From contig NZ_CP108046.1 in assembly GCF_041435115.1 (NCBI RefSeq), forward strand, positions 2,232,001 to 2,296,000: 64,000 bases of DNA. Direction: 5' to 3'. Position 1 is the stretch's first letter; each line of letters opens with the position of its first letter. The notes below the pieces were generated by a model, which ran no database searches, was not told the origin of the DNA, and saw only the letters and a program-made list of their open reading frames with translations. The DNA is from Streptomyces sp. NBC_00289 (GTDB lineage: Bacteria; Actinomycetota; Actinomycetes; Streptomycetales; Streptomycetaceae). Below are positions 18,295 through 25,743 of this stretch, in pieces. The position numbers and the translations under genes are program-made.

Positions 18295-19244
18295 CAGGTA
18301 CGCCTCCTGACGGTCCGCCGGGTCACGTGCCGGCTGTCCAGACCGGACAGGCCGCGCACGGCGACGTACGCCTTCTCCCGCCCGGGCAGCGAGACGCGGC
18401 CGCGCAGCACGGCCTCCGGGTCCCGTTCGATGCGGTCGAGCAGCCGGCGGTAGATGCCGGCCATGGCGGCGACGCACGCGCCGCTGCGCCGGTCGAGCAT
18501 GGGGAGCAGCCGGTAGCCCTCGGCGAAAAGAGCGCGGGCCCGTCGCACTTCGAAGTGCACGAGGCCCGCGAAGTCGGAACCCTCCGGTGGTTGCGGCCCC
18601 TTGAACCCGGCCGAGCAGCCGAACTTGGCGAGGTCGTCGGCGGGCAGGTAGGTACGTCCGGCCTCGGCGTCCTCGCGGACGTCCCGGAGAATGTTGGTGA
18701 GCTGGAGTGCGAGCCCGAGCGTGTCGGCATACTCCGGCGCGCGCTCGGCGCCTCGCGCCCCCGGGTCCGTGCCGAACACCCCGAGCGACAGCCGTCCGAT
18801 GGCACCCGCCACACAGCGGCAGTAGACCTTCAGGTCGTCCCAGGTCTCGTAGGTCTCGCCGCGTACGTCCTTCAGGACGCCGTCGATGAGCTCGTCCAGG
18901 CCGCCGAGCGGGATCGGGAACGCCCCGGCGGCGTGCGTGAGGGCGACCGCGACCGGGTCGGTGTCGTCCTCGTCGACCACGCCGTCGCGGACCCGGGTGA
19001 GCAGCGCCCGGGTGTCCTCGAGTCTCGCCGTCTTGACGTCATGGGCCAGTGCGCCGTCGCCGATGTCGTCGACCCGCCGGGAGAACGCGTAGAGCGCCGA
19101 CATCGCGCGGCGCTTGGGCGTCGGCAGCAGCCTGATGCCGTACGCGAAGTTACGGGCCTGCTGCCCGGTGACGGCCTCGCAGTAGCTGTAGGCGGCGAGT
19201 ACCGGTGCGGACACGGGTGGCGAAGAGTCCACGGTCCGGATCAC
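18294..19244 (-). CDS. hpnD: Presqualene diphosphate synthase
   Basis: The 316 aa protein belongs to the squalene/phytoene synthase family and condenses two farnesyl diphosphates to presqualene diphosphate. Asp-rich motifs are DDIGD at residues 59-63 and a second NILRDVREDAEAGR region typical of the family. The start is GTG at 19244, overlapping the hpnC stop as GTGA with AGGAG just upstream. HpnD is distinguished from HpnC by position and by its closer match to phytoene-synthase-like members (YAFSRRVDDIGD). Confidence 0.93.
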   Translation of the reverse strand: MIRTVDSSPPVSAPVLAAYSYCEAVTGQQARNFAYGIRLLPTPKRRAMSALYAFSRRVDDIGDGALAHDVKTARLEDTRALLTRVRDGVVDEDDTDPVAVALTHAAGAFPIPLGGLDELIDGVLKDVRGETYETWDDLKVYCRCVAGAIGRLSLGVFGTDPGARGAERAPEYADTLGLALQLTNILRDVREDAEAGRTYLPADDLAKFGCSAGFKGPQPPEGSDFAGLVHFEVRRARALFAEGYRLLPMLDRRSGACVAAMAGIYRRLLDRIERDPEAVLRGRVSLPGREKAYVAVRGLSGLDSRHVTRRTVRRRT

Positions 19245-20173
19245 CCCTCTCCTCGCAGAGTCACGCCCACCTCACGCAGCAATCGGAGCTTGCCGGGCTT
19301 GGGCGGGCCCTGAAGTACGTCGTATTCGGCGGCGGCGATCGCCTGGATCGCCGCCCTTCCCCCCGCCACGAACCCTGCGAGCAGCAGCTTCAACCTGCCG
19401 TGGACGCTACCCACCAGGGGGGCGCCTTCATTCAGCAGATCGCGGGCGCGTTGCGCTTCGTATGCAACCAGTGCGCGCACCGATGCGCTCGTGATTTTCG
19501 TGGCGAGATCCGCTTCCTGGACATGAAAGCGCTTCATGTCCTCGGCGGGCAGGTAGATGCGGTCGCGGCCGAGGTCCTCGGCGACGTCCTGGAGATGCTC
19601 GACGATCTGCAGCGCCGTGCAGATGGCGTCGGAGAGGCGGATCCGCTCGGGGGTCGAGGTGCCGGTGACGGAGAGGACCAGGCGGCCGACGGGGTTGGCG
19701 GACAGCTCGCAGTAGGCGACGAGGTCGTCGAAGGTCTCGTACCGGGTGACCAGCTGGTCCTGGCGGTTGGCCGCGATCAGGCCGAGAAAGGGCTCGGGGG
19801 TCAGCGAGCGGCGGCGGACCGTCGGCTGGAGGCGGCGCAGCAGCGGGTGGCGGGGGGTCGCGTCGAAGACCCGGTTCAGGTCCGCCTCGAAGGCGTCCAG
19901 CAGGAACAGCCGGTCCTCGGCCCGCTCCGGCGACACGCCGAGCAGACGGGCGTCGGCGCCGCCGGGGGCCAGGTCCCCGTCGCCGATGTCGTCGACGAGG
20001 CGGGCGAAGCCGTACACGGCCATCAGGTCGGTGCGCCAGTCCCTGGGCAGGAAGAAAGGGGCCACGGGGAAGTTCTCCGCCGCGGCCTTGTCGAGCGTGC
20101 CGCGCTCCGCGTCGGCGGCACGCACCGTGCCGGTTCCCGTCACCGCTGACTGCCCGGGGCGGGGACGGCACAT
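19241..20173 (-). CDS. hpnC: Hydroxysqualene synthase
   Basis: HpnC converts presqualene diphosphate to hydroxysqualene. The 310 aa protein shows the family Asp motifs, DDIGDGD at residues 61-67 and LQDVAEDLGRDRIYLP further on. It is the first gene of the hopanoid operon as read on the minus strand. ATG at 20173 has no clear ribosome-binding site. An internal GTG about 10-15 codons in may be the true start, since the first 25 residues look non-conserved. The gap upstream should contain the operon promoter. Confidence 0.92.
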   Translation of the reverse strand: MCRPRPGQSAVTGTGTVRAADAERGTLDKAAAENFPVAPFFLPRDWRTDLMAVYGFARLVDDIGDGDLAPGGADARLLGVSPERAEDRLFLLDAFEADLNRVFDATPRHPLLRRLQPTVRRRSLTPEPFLGLIAANRQDQLVTRYETFDDLVAYCELSANPVGRLVLSVTGTSTPERIRLSDAICTALQIVEHLQDVAEDLGRDRIYLPAEDMKRFHVQEADLATKITSASVRALVAYEAQRARDLLNEGAPLVGSVHGRLKLLLAGFVAGGRAAIQAIAAAEYDVLQGPPKPGKLRLLREVGVTLRGEG

Positions 20174-20455
20174 GCTGCGTGAAGCAGGGGAGTCTCCGTA
20201 GCCATTGCCGTCACATCTCCCGTTCTACACTGCCGACCCAATGCACACTATTTCGGACACGCCGCCCGGACGTCCGCACAGCCGCCCCGGCAGAGGGCAT
20301 CGCGTATTATCGCCCCACTTGCCGCCTTTCGGGACCGGTACAGTTTACGTTGTACAACGCGGTCAGGACCGTTGGGGTGTCCTGCACATCACAACAACAC
20401 ACCGATTGGCGTCAAGATTCCTAAGCAGGAACGAAGTTGACGTTTCCTTTGCAGA
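20174..20455. promoter_or_regulatory. Upstream region of the hopanoid operon, with a 12 bp palindrome
   Basis: No gene is supported in these 282 bases. A perfect palindrome CGTTGTACAACG lies at 20348-20359. On the minus strand a -10-like GATAATA lies at 20305-20311, closer to hpnC. The region is AT-richer than its surroundings, as expected for a promoter. Operator function is inferred from symmetry and position only. Confidence 0.5.
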
Positions 20456-20494
20456 CGCGGGGCCCCGCCGGATCAGTTCCGGCGGGGCCCCGCG
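20456..20494 (-). terminator. Perfect 16 bp stem terminator after the ABC exporter operon
   Basis: Arms CGCGGGGCCCCGCCGG and its exact complement flank a 7-base loop, nine bases past the stop of the minus-strand exporter ATPase gene. It should end the 20.5-27.5 kb operon and insulate the hopanoid promoter. Confidence 0.9.
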
Positions 20495-20503
20495 TGGTTG
20501 CGT

Positions 20504-21283
20504 CTACTTGCCGGTGAACTTCTCGTACTCCTTGAGCACCTCGTCCGTCGGGCCGTCCATGCGCAGCTCGCCACGCTCCAGCCACAGCACGCGGTCGCAG
20601 GTGTCCCTGATCGACTTGTTGTTGTGGCTGACCAGAAACACCGTGCCGGCCTCCTTGCGCAGTTCCCGGATGCGCGCCTCGGAGCGCTTCTGGAACTTGC
20701 GGTCGCCGGTGGCCAGGGCCTCGTCGATCATCAGGACGTCGTGGTCCTTGGCCGCGGCGATGGAGAAGCGGAGGCGGGCCGCCATGCCGGAGGAGTAGGT
20801 GCGCATCGGCAGGGTGATGAAGTCGCCCTTCTCGTTGATGCCGGAGAAGTCGACGATCTCCTGGTAGCGCTCCCTGATCTCCTCCCGGGACATCCCCATG
20901 GCGAGCCCGCCCAATATGACGTTCCGCTCACCGGTGAGGTCGTTCATCAGGGCCGCGTTGACGCCGAGCAGCGAGGGCTGGCCGTCGGTGTAGACCTTGC
21001 CCTCCTCGGCCGGGAGCAGGCCCGCGATGGCGCGCAGCAGGGTCGACTTGCCCGAGCCGTTGGAGCCGATCAGGCCGATGGCCTCGCCGCGGTAGGCCAC
21101 GAAGGAGACGCCCTTGACGGCGTGCACCTTGCGCACCCCGCGCTCCTCGCCCCGCTTGAGGATGCGGCTGAGGGCGGCGGTGGCGCTGCCCTTGCCGGTC
21201 TTGGCGCCGTTGACGCGGTAGACGATGTGCAGTTCGTCCGCGATGACGGTGGGGATGTGTCCGTCGGTCCTGTCCTCAGCCAC
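20504..21283 (-). CDS. Polysaccharide/teichoic-acid exporter ATPase (Wzt/TagH-like)
   Basis: The 259 aa ABC ATPase energises export of a lipid-linked glycan across the membrane. It has Walker A GSNGSGKST (73-81), signature YSSGMAARL and Walker B VLMIDEAL. Its sequence pattern (VHAVKGVSFVAYRGEAIGLIG, LGVNAALMNDLTGERN) is typical of Wzt/RfbE/TagH transporters. It lacks the long C-terminal carbohydrate-binding domain of some Wzt proteins. The start is GTG with AGGAGAGG upstream, and it overlaps the permease gene by eight bases. Confidence 0.92.
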   Translation of the reverse strand: MAEDRTDGHIPTVIADELHIVYRVNGAKTGKGSATAALSRILKRGEERGVRKVHAVKGVSFVAYRGEAIGLIGSNGSGKSTLLRAIAGLLPAEEGKVYTDGQPSLLGVNAALMNDLTGERNVILGGLAMGMSREEIRERYQEIVDFSGINEKGDFITLPMRTYSSGMAARLRFSIAAAKDHDVLMIDEALATGDRKFQKRSEARIRELRKEAGTVFLVSHNNKSIRDTCDRVLWLERGELRMDGPTDEVLKEYEKFTGK

Positions 21284-22205
21284 GGCCGTACCTCTCCTCA
21301 GCCTTCCAGAAGTACACGAAGCCGCCGACGGCGAACAGGACGGCCCAGCCGCCCGCCGCCGCCCAGACGTGCTCCGGCAGGTTCTCCGAGCCGTAGCCGT
21401 CGATCAGGGCGAAGCGCATCAGGTCCATGTAGATCGCGGCGGGGTTCCACTGCAGGACGTCCGCGAGCCACTGCGGCTTGTCGGCCAGCATGATCGGGAT
21501 GGAGAACATCACGCCGGACGCGTACATCCACGTACGCATCACGAACGGCATCAGCTGCGCCAGGTCGGGGGTCTTGGAGCCCGCGCGGGCCATGATCAGG
21601 GCCAGACCCGTGTTGAAGAGGAACTGCAGGGCGAGCACCGGGACGATCAGCGCCCAGGACAGGTCCGGGTAGCTGCCGAAGGCGATCACCACGGCGAACA
21701 GCACGATCATGGAGGCCAGCAGCTGCTGGAGCTGTTGGAGCGCGAAGGAGACGGGCAGCGAGGCGCGCGGGAAGTGCAGGGCGCGCACCAGGCCGAGGTT
21801 GCCGGAGATCGCGCGGACGCCCGCCATGACCGAGCTCTGCGTGAAGGTGAACACGAACACGCCCGTGACCAGGAACGGGATGTACACGTCCTTGGACATG
21901 CCGCGGCTGGCGTTCAGGATGACGCCGAAGATGAAGAAGTACACGGCCGCGTTCAGCAGCGGGGTGGCCACCTGCCACAGCTGGCCGAGCTTCGCCTGGC
22001 TGTACTGGGCGGTCAGCTTCGCCCGGGAGAAGGCGAGGATGAAGTGACGCCGGTCCCAGAGCTGGCGGACGTACTCGACGAGTGAAGGCCGGGCCCCGCT
22101 CACGGTCAGCCCGTACTTGGCGGCGAGCCGGCTCGCCGTGAGGCCCTCGTCGGGCGACGCGAACGCGCTCACCGCGACCGTGCCGTCGTGCGTTGTCTCA
22201 CTCAC
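21276..22205 (-). CDS. ABC-2 type exporter permease (Wzm/TagG-like)
   Basis: The 309 aa integral membrane protein has about six hydrophobic spans after a cytoplasmic N-terminus, and ends with FVYFWKAEERYGRG, typical of O-antigen/teichoic-acid ABC permeases. Conserved features include AKLTAQYSQAKLGQLWQVATPL near the first span. It pairs with the downstream ATPase. The chosen start is GTG at 22205 with a weak ribosome-binding site. The upstream extension is out of place because it runs into the GT2 gene region. Confidence 0.9.
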   Translation of the reverse strand: MSETTHDGTVAVSAFASPDEGLTASRLAAKYGLTVSGARPSLVEYVRQLWDRRHFILAFSRAKLTAQYSQAKLGQLWQVATPLLNAAVYFFIFGVILNASRGMSKDVYIPFLVTGVFVFTFTQSSVMAGVRAISGNLGLVRALHFPRASLPVSFALQQLQQLLASMIVLFAVVIAFGSYPDLSWALIVPVLALQFLFNTGLALIMARAGSKTPDLAQLMPFVMRTWMYASGVMFSIPIMLADKPQWLADVLQWNPAAIYMDLMRFALIDGYGSENLPEHVWAAAGGWAVLFAVGGFVYFWKAEERYGRG

Positions 22206-22303
22206 TAGTGGAAACTTTCGTCTTCGAGATGCCCAGCCCGCGCGGGCATGGCATGAGCCTGGGGCCCTGGGTGGGGGCCCGCCTGCTCTCGGATACGAGC
22301 TTG

Positions 22304-23188
22304 TCAGATCACCGGGGGCCGGCCCAGCCGGGTCAGGCGCCACACCGTACGCCACTTCATCGGCCGGCGCGGTCCGCACGGCGAGGTCCAGCCTTCCCGG
22401 AATCCACCGAACCACGCTTTCAGGGCGGACCGCGAGGGGCGGCGCAGCAGGGTGAGCAGCAGCCATACGCCCAGGTAGACCGGGACCAGGAGCGCGGGAA
22501 GGTTGCGGCGGGCGAGCCAGACGCGGTTGCGCGCGACCATGCGGTGGTAGACCGCGTGCCGGGAGGGCGCGGTGGTGGGGTGGTACAGCACCATGTCGGA
22601 CCGGTAGTCGATCATCCAGCCCGCGTCGAGGGCCCGCCAGGCCAGGTCGGTTTCCTCGTGGGCGTAGAAGAACTCGTCCGGGAGTCCGCCGACCTCGGCG
22701 AAGACCTTGGTCCGGACGGCGTTGGCGCCGCCGAGGAAGGTGGTGACCCGGGAGGAGCGCATCGGGTCGGCGGCGCGCAGCCGGGGCACGTGGCGGCGCT
22801 GGGTGACCCCGGTGTCCGGGTCGGCGATGCGGAAGCTGATGATGCCGAGCTTCGGGTCGGTCTCGAACGCCGAGCGGCACAGTTCGGCGGTGTCGTGCTG
22901 GGCGAGGAGTCCGTCGTCGTCGAGGAAGAGCAGTATCTCGACGTCACCGCCGCCTGGGCCGAAGGCCTCGATGCCGACGTTGCGGCCGCCGGGGATGCCG
23001 AGGTTCTCCGGCAGCTCGACGGTGCGGACGCCCTCGGGTACGTCGGGGACGGGCGAGCCGTTGCCGACGACGACCACCTCGACCCGGTCGCCGTCCTGCT
23101 TGGCGATCGAGTCGAGCAGGGCCCGGAGCTCGTCGGGGCGGTTGCCCATGGTGATGATGACCGCGCCGACCTTCGTCCCGGCACTCAT
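22304..23188 (-). CDS. GT2-family glycosyltransferase
   Basis: The 294 aa protein has a GT-A fold start (VGAVIITMGNRPDEL), a LDDDG metal/nucleotide motif at residues 89-93, NLGIPGGRNVGIE typical of rhamnosyl/galactosyl GT2 enzymes, and an ED-like DEFFYAHEETDLAWRAL acceptor region. C-terminal hydrophobic and basic segments (near LLVPVYLGVWLLLTLLRR) suggest membrane association. It probably adds a sugar to the polymer or lipid exported by the adjacent ABC system. ATG 23188 overlaps the upstream CDP-alcohol transferase stop as ATGA. Confidence 0.9.
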   Translation of the reverse strand: MSAGTKVGAVIITMGNRPDELRALLDSIAKQDGDRVEVVVVGNGSPVPDVPEGVRTVELPENLGIPGGRNVGIEAFGPGGGDVEILLFLDDDGLLAQHDTAELCRSAFETDPKLGIISFRIADPDTGVTQRRHVPRLRAADPMRSSRVTTFLGGANAVRTKVFAEVGGLPDEFFYAHEETDLAWRALDAGWMIDYRSDMVLYHPTTAPSRHAVYHRMVARNRVWLARRNLPALLVPVYLGVWLLLTLLRRPSRSALKAWFGGFREGWTSPCGPRRPMKWRTVWRLTRLGRPPVI

Positions 23189-23964
23189 CGCAGCCTGCTC
23201 GAGGCCATGACGGACACCAGGTGCAGCACGGCCTGCAGAAGCGCGATGCCGGCCAGCACCGCGACGCCGAGCCGGGTGAAGAACAGGTCGCCGCGCACCT
23301 GGTCCAGGACCGCGAGGACCAGGATCAGCAGGGAGGCCTCGATGCCGAGCACCAGGCGGTGGAACTTCAGTGCGGAGGCGGCCCTGCGGGCCAGCGCCAC
23401 GCCGGAGGAGCGCGGCTCGGACGCCGATTCCTTGACCGGGGGCAGTCCGACCTGGTGGCGGGCGACGCCCACGAGGTCGGTCTCGGCCTTGATCAGGATC
23501 GCGCCGAGGGCGGCCAGGGTGCCGAGGAAGGCCCAGAGCCAGTCGATCCGCCCCGAGCCCCACAGGTCGGCGGCGCGCAGCCCGAGGCCGACGAGCACCG
23601 CGGCGTCGGTCAGGTAGGCACCCACCCGGTCCATGTAGACCCCGCCGAGCGAGAACTGCTGGCGCCAGCGCGCGATCTCGCCGTCCACGCAGTCGAGCAG
23701 CAGGTAGAGCTGGACCATCAGCACGCCGAGCACGGCGCCCGCGATCCCCGGCACCAGCAGGGCCGGGGCCGCGAGGACGCCGAAGACGGTCATCAGATAC
23801 GTGAGCTGGTTGGGCGTGATCCTGGTGTCGACCAGGTAGCGGTCGATCCGCAGGGACACCTCACGCATGTAGAGGCGTCCCGCCCAGTGCTCACCGCTGC
23901 GCCGGTCCTTCACCCCCGCGGGGTGGACGACCGGTCGTAGTTCAGCTACCGATGGCCTTGACAT
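23185..23964 (-). CDS. CDP-alcohol phosphatidyltransferase-like membrane protein
   Basis: The 259 aa membrane protein carries the CDP-alcohol phosphotransferase motif DCVDGEIAR...GVYMDRVGA beginning at Asp91. Asp91, Asp94 and Asp112 are in place, but the fourth Asp (proposed catalytic base in structural studies of the family) is Ala116. Family members exchange CMP for an alcohol or phospho-alcohol to form phosphodiesters. Several transmembrane spans follow. It overlaps the glycerol-1-phosphate-dehydrogenase-like gene by 23 bases, and its ATG lacks an obvious ribosome-binding site. It may be an altered transferase, or a non-catalytic partner of the canonical domain encoded upstream. Confidence 0.87.
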   Translation of the reverse strand: MSRPSVAELRPVVHPAGVKDRRSGEHWAGRLYMREVSLRIDRYLVDTRITPNQLTYLMTVFGVLAAPALLVPGIAGAVLGVLMVQLYLLLDCVDGEIARWRQQFSLGGVYMDRVGAYLTDAAVLVGLGLRAADLWGSGRIDWLWAFLGTLAALGAILIKAETDLVGVARHQVGLPPVKESASEPRSSGVALARRAASALKFHRLVLGIEASLLILVLAVLDQVRGDLFFTRLGVAVLAGIALLQAVLHLVSVMASSRLR

Positions 23965-25003
23965 AGTCGACGTAGATGTCCTTGATCTGTTCGGTCTTGA
24001 GGTCGAGGTGTTCGAGGATCGTGTAGCGGCCGGGCCGCGTCTGGGGAGCGAACTCCACGACCTGGACGAACTCGTCCGGCGTGAAGCCGATCTCCTCCGG
24101 CAGCACCGGCAGCCCGTGCCGGCGCAGCACCCCGGCCATATGGGCCGAGTCCTCGTGCGCCCCCCGCAGGTACATCGCGAAGGCCGCGCCCAGGCCGCAC
24201 TGCTCGCCGTGGGCGGCCGCGCGCTTGGGGAAGAGCAGGTCGAAGGCGTGGTTGATCTCGTGGCAGGCGCCGGAGGACGGCCGGGAGTCGCCCGACACCG
24301 ACATGGCGATGCCGCTGAGGACCAGCGCCTCGGCGAGCACCTGGAGGAAGGCGTTGTCGCCGACGCCGCCGGGGTGGCGCAGCACCGCCTCGCCGGCCTG
24401 CCGGGCCATCGCCGCGGCCAGGCCGTCGATCTTCTCGCCCGTGACGCGGTGGGCGAGCTCCCAGTCCGCGATCGCGGAGATGTTGGAGACGGCGTCGCCG
24501 ATGCCGGCCCGCACGAAGCGCACCGGTGCCTCGCGGATGACGTCGAGGTCGATGACGACGGCGATCGGGTTCGGCACCCCGTAGGAGCCGCGGCCGGCGT
24601 CGTTGTCGAGGGTGGCGACCGGGGAGCACAGTCCGTCGTGCGCGAGGTTCGTCGGTACGGCGACCAGCGGCAGGCCGATACGCGCCGCGGCGAACTTCGC
24701 GCAGTCGATGATCTTGCCGCCGCCGAGGCCCACGACCGCGTCGTAGTGACCGGCCTTTATGTCACCGGCCAGCCGGATCGCGTCGTCGAGGGTGCCGCCG
24801 CCGACCTCGTACCAGGTCGCGCCGGGCAGCGAGGGGGCGATGCGCTCGCGCAGTCTGGCTCCCGAGCCGCCGCTGACCGCGACGGCGAGCTTGCCGGAGT
24901 GCGAGACGCGCTCGTCGGCGAGCACCCCGGCCAGGTCGTCGAGAGCACCCGGGCGGATGTCCACGACGACCGGCGACGGAATGAGCCTGGTCAGTACCGG
25001 CAC
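23942..25003 (-). CDS. Glycerol-1-phosphate dehydrogenase-like (EgsA/AraM family) enzyme
   Basis: The 353 aa protein is a metal-dependent alcohol dehydrogenase of the G1PDH branch. It has the NAD-binding GLGGGKIIDCAK (92-103) and metal ligands consistent with Asp170 (GIGDAVSN), His248 (SGACHEINH) and His265 (AAHGEQCG). Family enzymes interconvert dihydroxyacetone phosphate and sn-glycerol 1-phosphate, the backbone of archaeal lipids, though bacterial members also serve other polymers. GTG start with GGGAG upstream, overlapping the nucleotidyltransferase gene by 13 bases. The true substrate needs testing. Its neighbours (CTP-type transferase, CDP-alcohol transferases) fit activation of a polyol phosphate. 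Confidence 0.86.
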   Translation of the reverse strand: MPVLTRLIPSPVVVDIRPGALDDLAGVLADERVSHSGKLAVAVSGGSGARLRERIAPSLPGATWYEVGGGTLDDAIRLAGDIKAGHYDAVVGLGGGKIIDCAKFAAARIGLPLVAVPTNLAHDGLCSPVATLDNDAGRGSYGVPNPIAVVIDLDVIREAPVRFVRAGIGDAVSNISAIADWELAHRVTGEKIDGLAAAMARQAGEAVLRHPGGVGDNAFLQVLAEALVLSGIAMSVSGDSRPSSGACHEINHAFDLLFPKRAAAHGEQCGLGAAFAMYLRGAHEDSAHMAGVLRRHGLPVLPEEIGFTPDEFVQVVEFAPQTRPGRYTILEHLDLKTEQIKDIYVDYVKAIGS

Positions 25004-25743
25004 GCGATCTCCCGTCCACGGGCGAGGTCGTCGTGGTTGTCGATCTCGACCCAGGTGACCTCGCCGATCGGCGCCACGTCGATGCGGAAGCCGCGGTTCA
25101 CGAGCTCCTGGTAGCCGTGCTCGTAGAACTGCTGCGGGTCGGTCTCCCAGACGGTCTTCAGCGCGTCGGCCAGCTCCGGGGCGGCGTCGCCCTCGATGAG
25201 CGTGACGCCGATGTACTCACCGGTCGCCTCGGCGGGGTCCATCAGCTTGGTGATCTTCGTCATGCCCTTCTCGGGGTCGACGACGACCTTCATCTCCTCG
25301 TCCGCGAGGGGCTTCACGGTGTCGAGGGCGAGGATGATCCGCCTGCCCTCACCGCGGGCGGCGAGCAGCGTCTTCTCGACGGAGACCGGGTGCACGGTGT
25401 CGCCGTTGGCGAGGATCACGCCGTCCTTGAGGGCGTCCCGGCCGCACCACAGGGAGTAGGCGTTGTTCCACTCCTCGGCCTTGTCGTTGTCGATGAGGGT
25501 GAGCTTGAGGCCGTACTTCTGCTCCAGGGCGGCCTTGCGCTCGTACACGGCCTCCTTGCGGTAGCCGACGATGATCGCGACCTCGGTCAGGCCGATCTCG
25601 GCGAAGTTCCCGAGGGTCAGGTCCAGGACCGTGATGCTGTCCTTTATACCCGCGGGCCCCACCGGCACCAGCGCTTTCGGCAGGCTGTCGGTGTAGGGGC
25701 GCAGACGCCTTCCGGCGCCGGCCGCCAGCACGAGGCCGATCAT
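24991..25743 (-). CDS. Sugar/polyol-phosphate nucleotidyltransferase
   Basis: The 250 aa protein has the nucleotidyltransferase start LAAGAGRRLRPYTDSLPKAL (residues 6-25), with a metal-binding NGDTVHPV and the C-terminal EVTWVEIDNHDDL. The pattern is close to phosphocholine/inositol-phosphate cytidylyltransferases (LicC/IPCT-like), which make CDP-alcohols. Placed between G1PDH-like and CDP-alcohol transferase genes, it probably makes the CDP-activated donor used by them. It overlaps the DUF5941 gene stop as ATGA. Nucleotide preference (CTP) is inferred from context, not from residues. Confidence 0.88.
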   Translation of the reverse strand: MIGLVLAAGAGRRLRPYTDSLPKALVPVGPAGIKDSITVLDLTLGNFAEIGLTEVAIIVGYRKEAVYERKAALEQKYGLKLTLIDNDKAEEWNNAYSLWCGRDALKDGVILANGDTVHPVSVEKTLLAARGEGRRIILALDTVKPLADEEMKVVVDPEKGMTKITKLMDPAEATGEYIGVTLIEGDAAPELADALKTVWETDPQQFYEHGYQELVNRGFRIDVAPIGEVTWVEIDNHDDLARGREIACRY

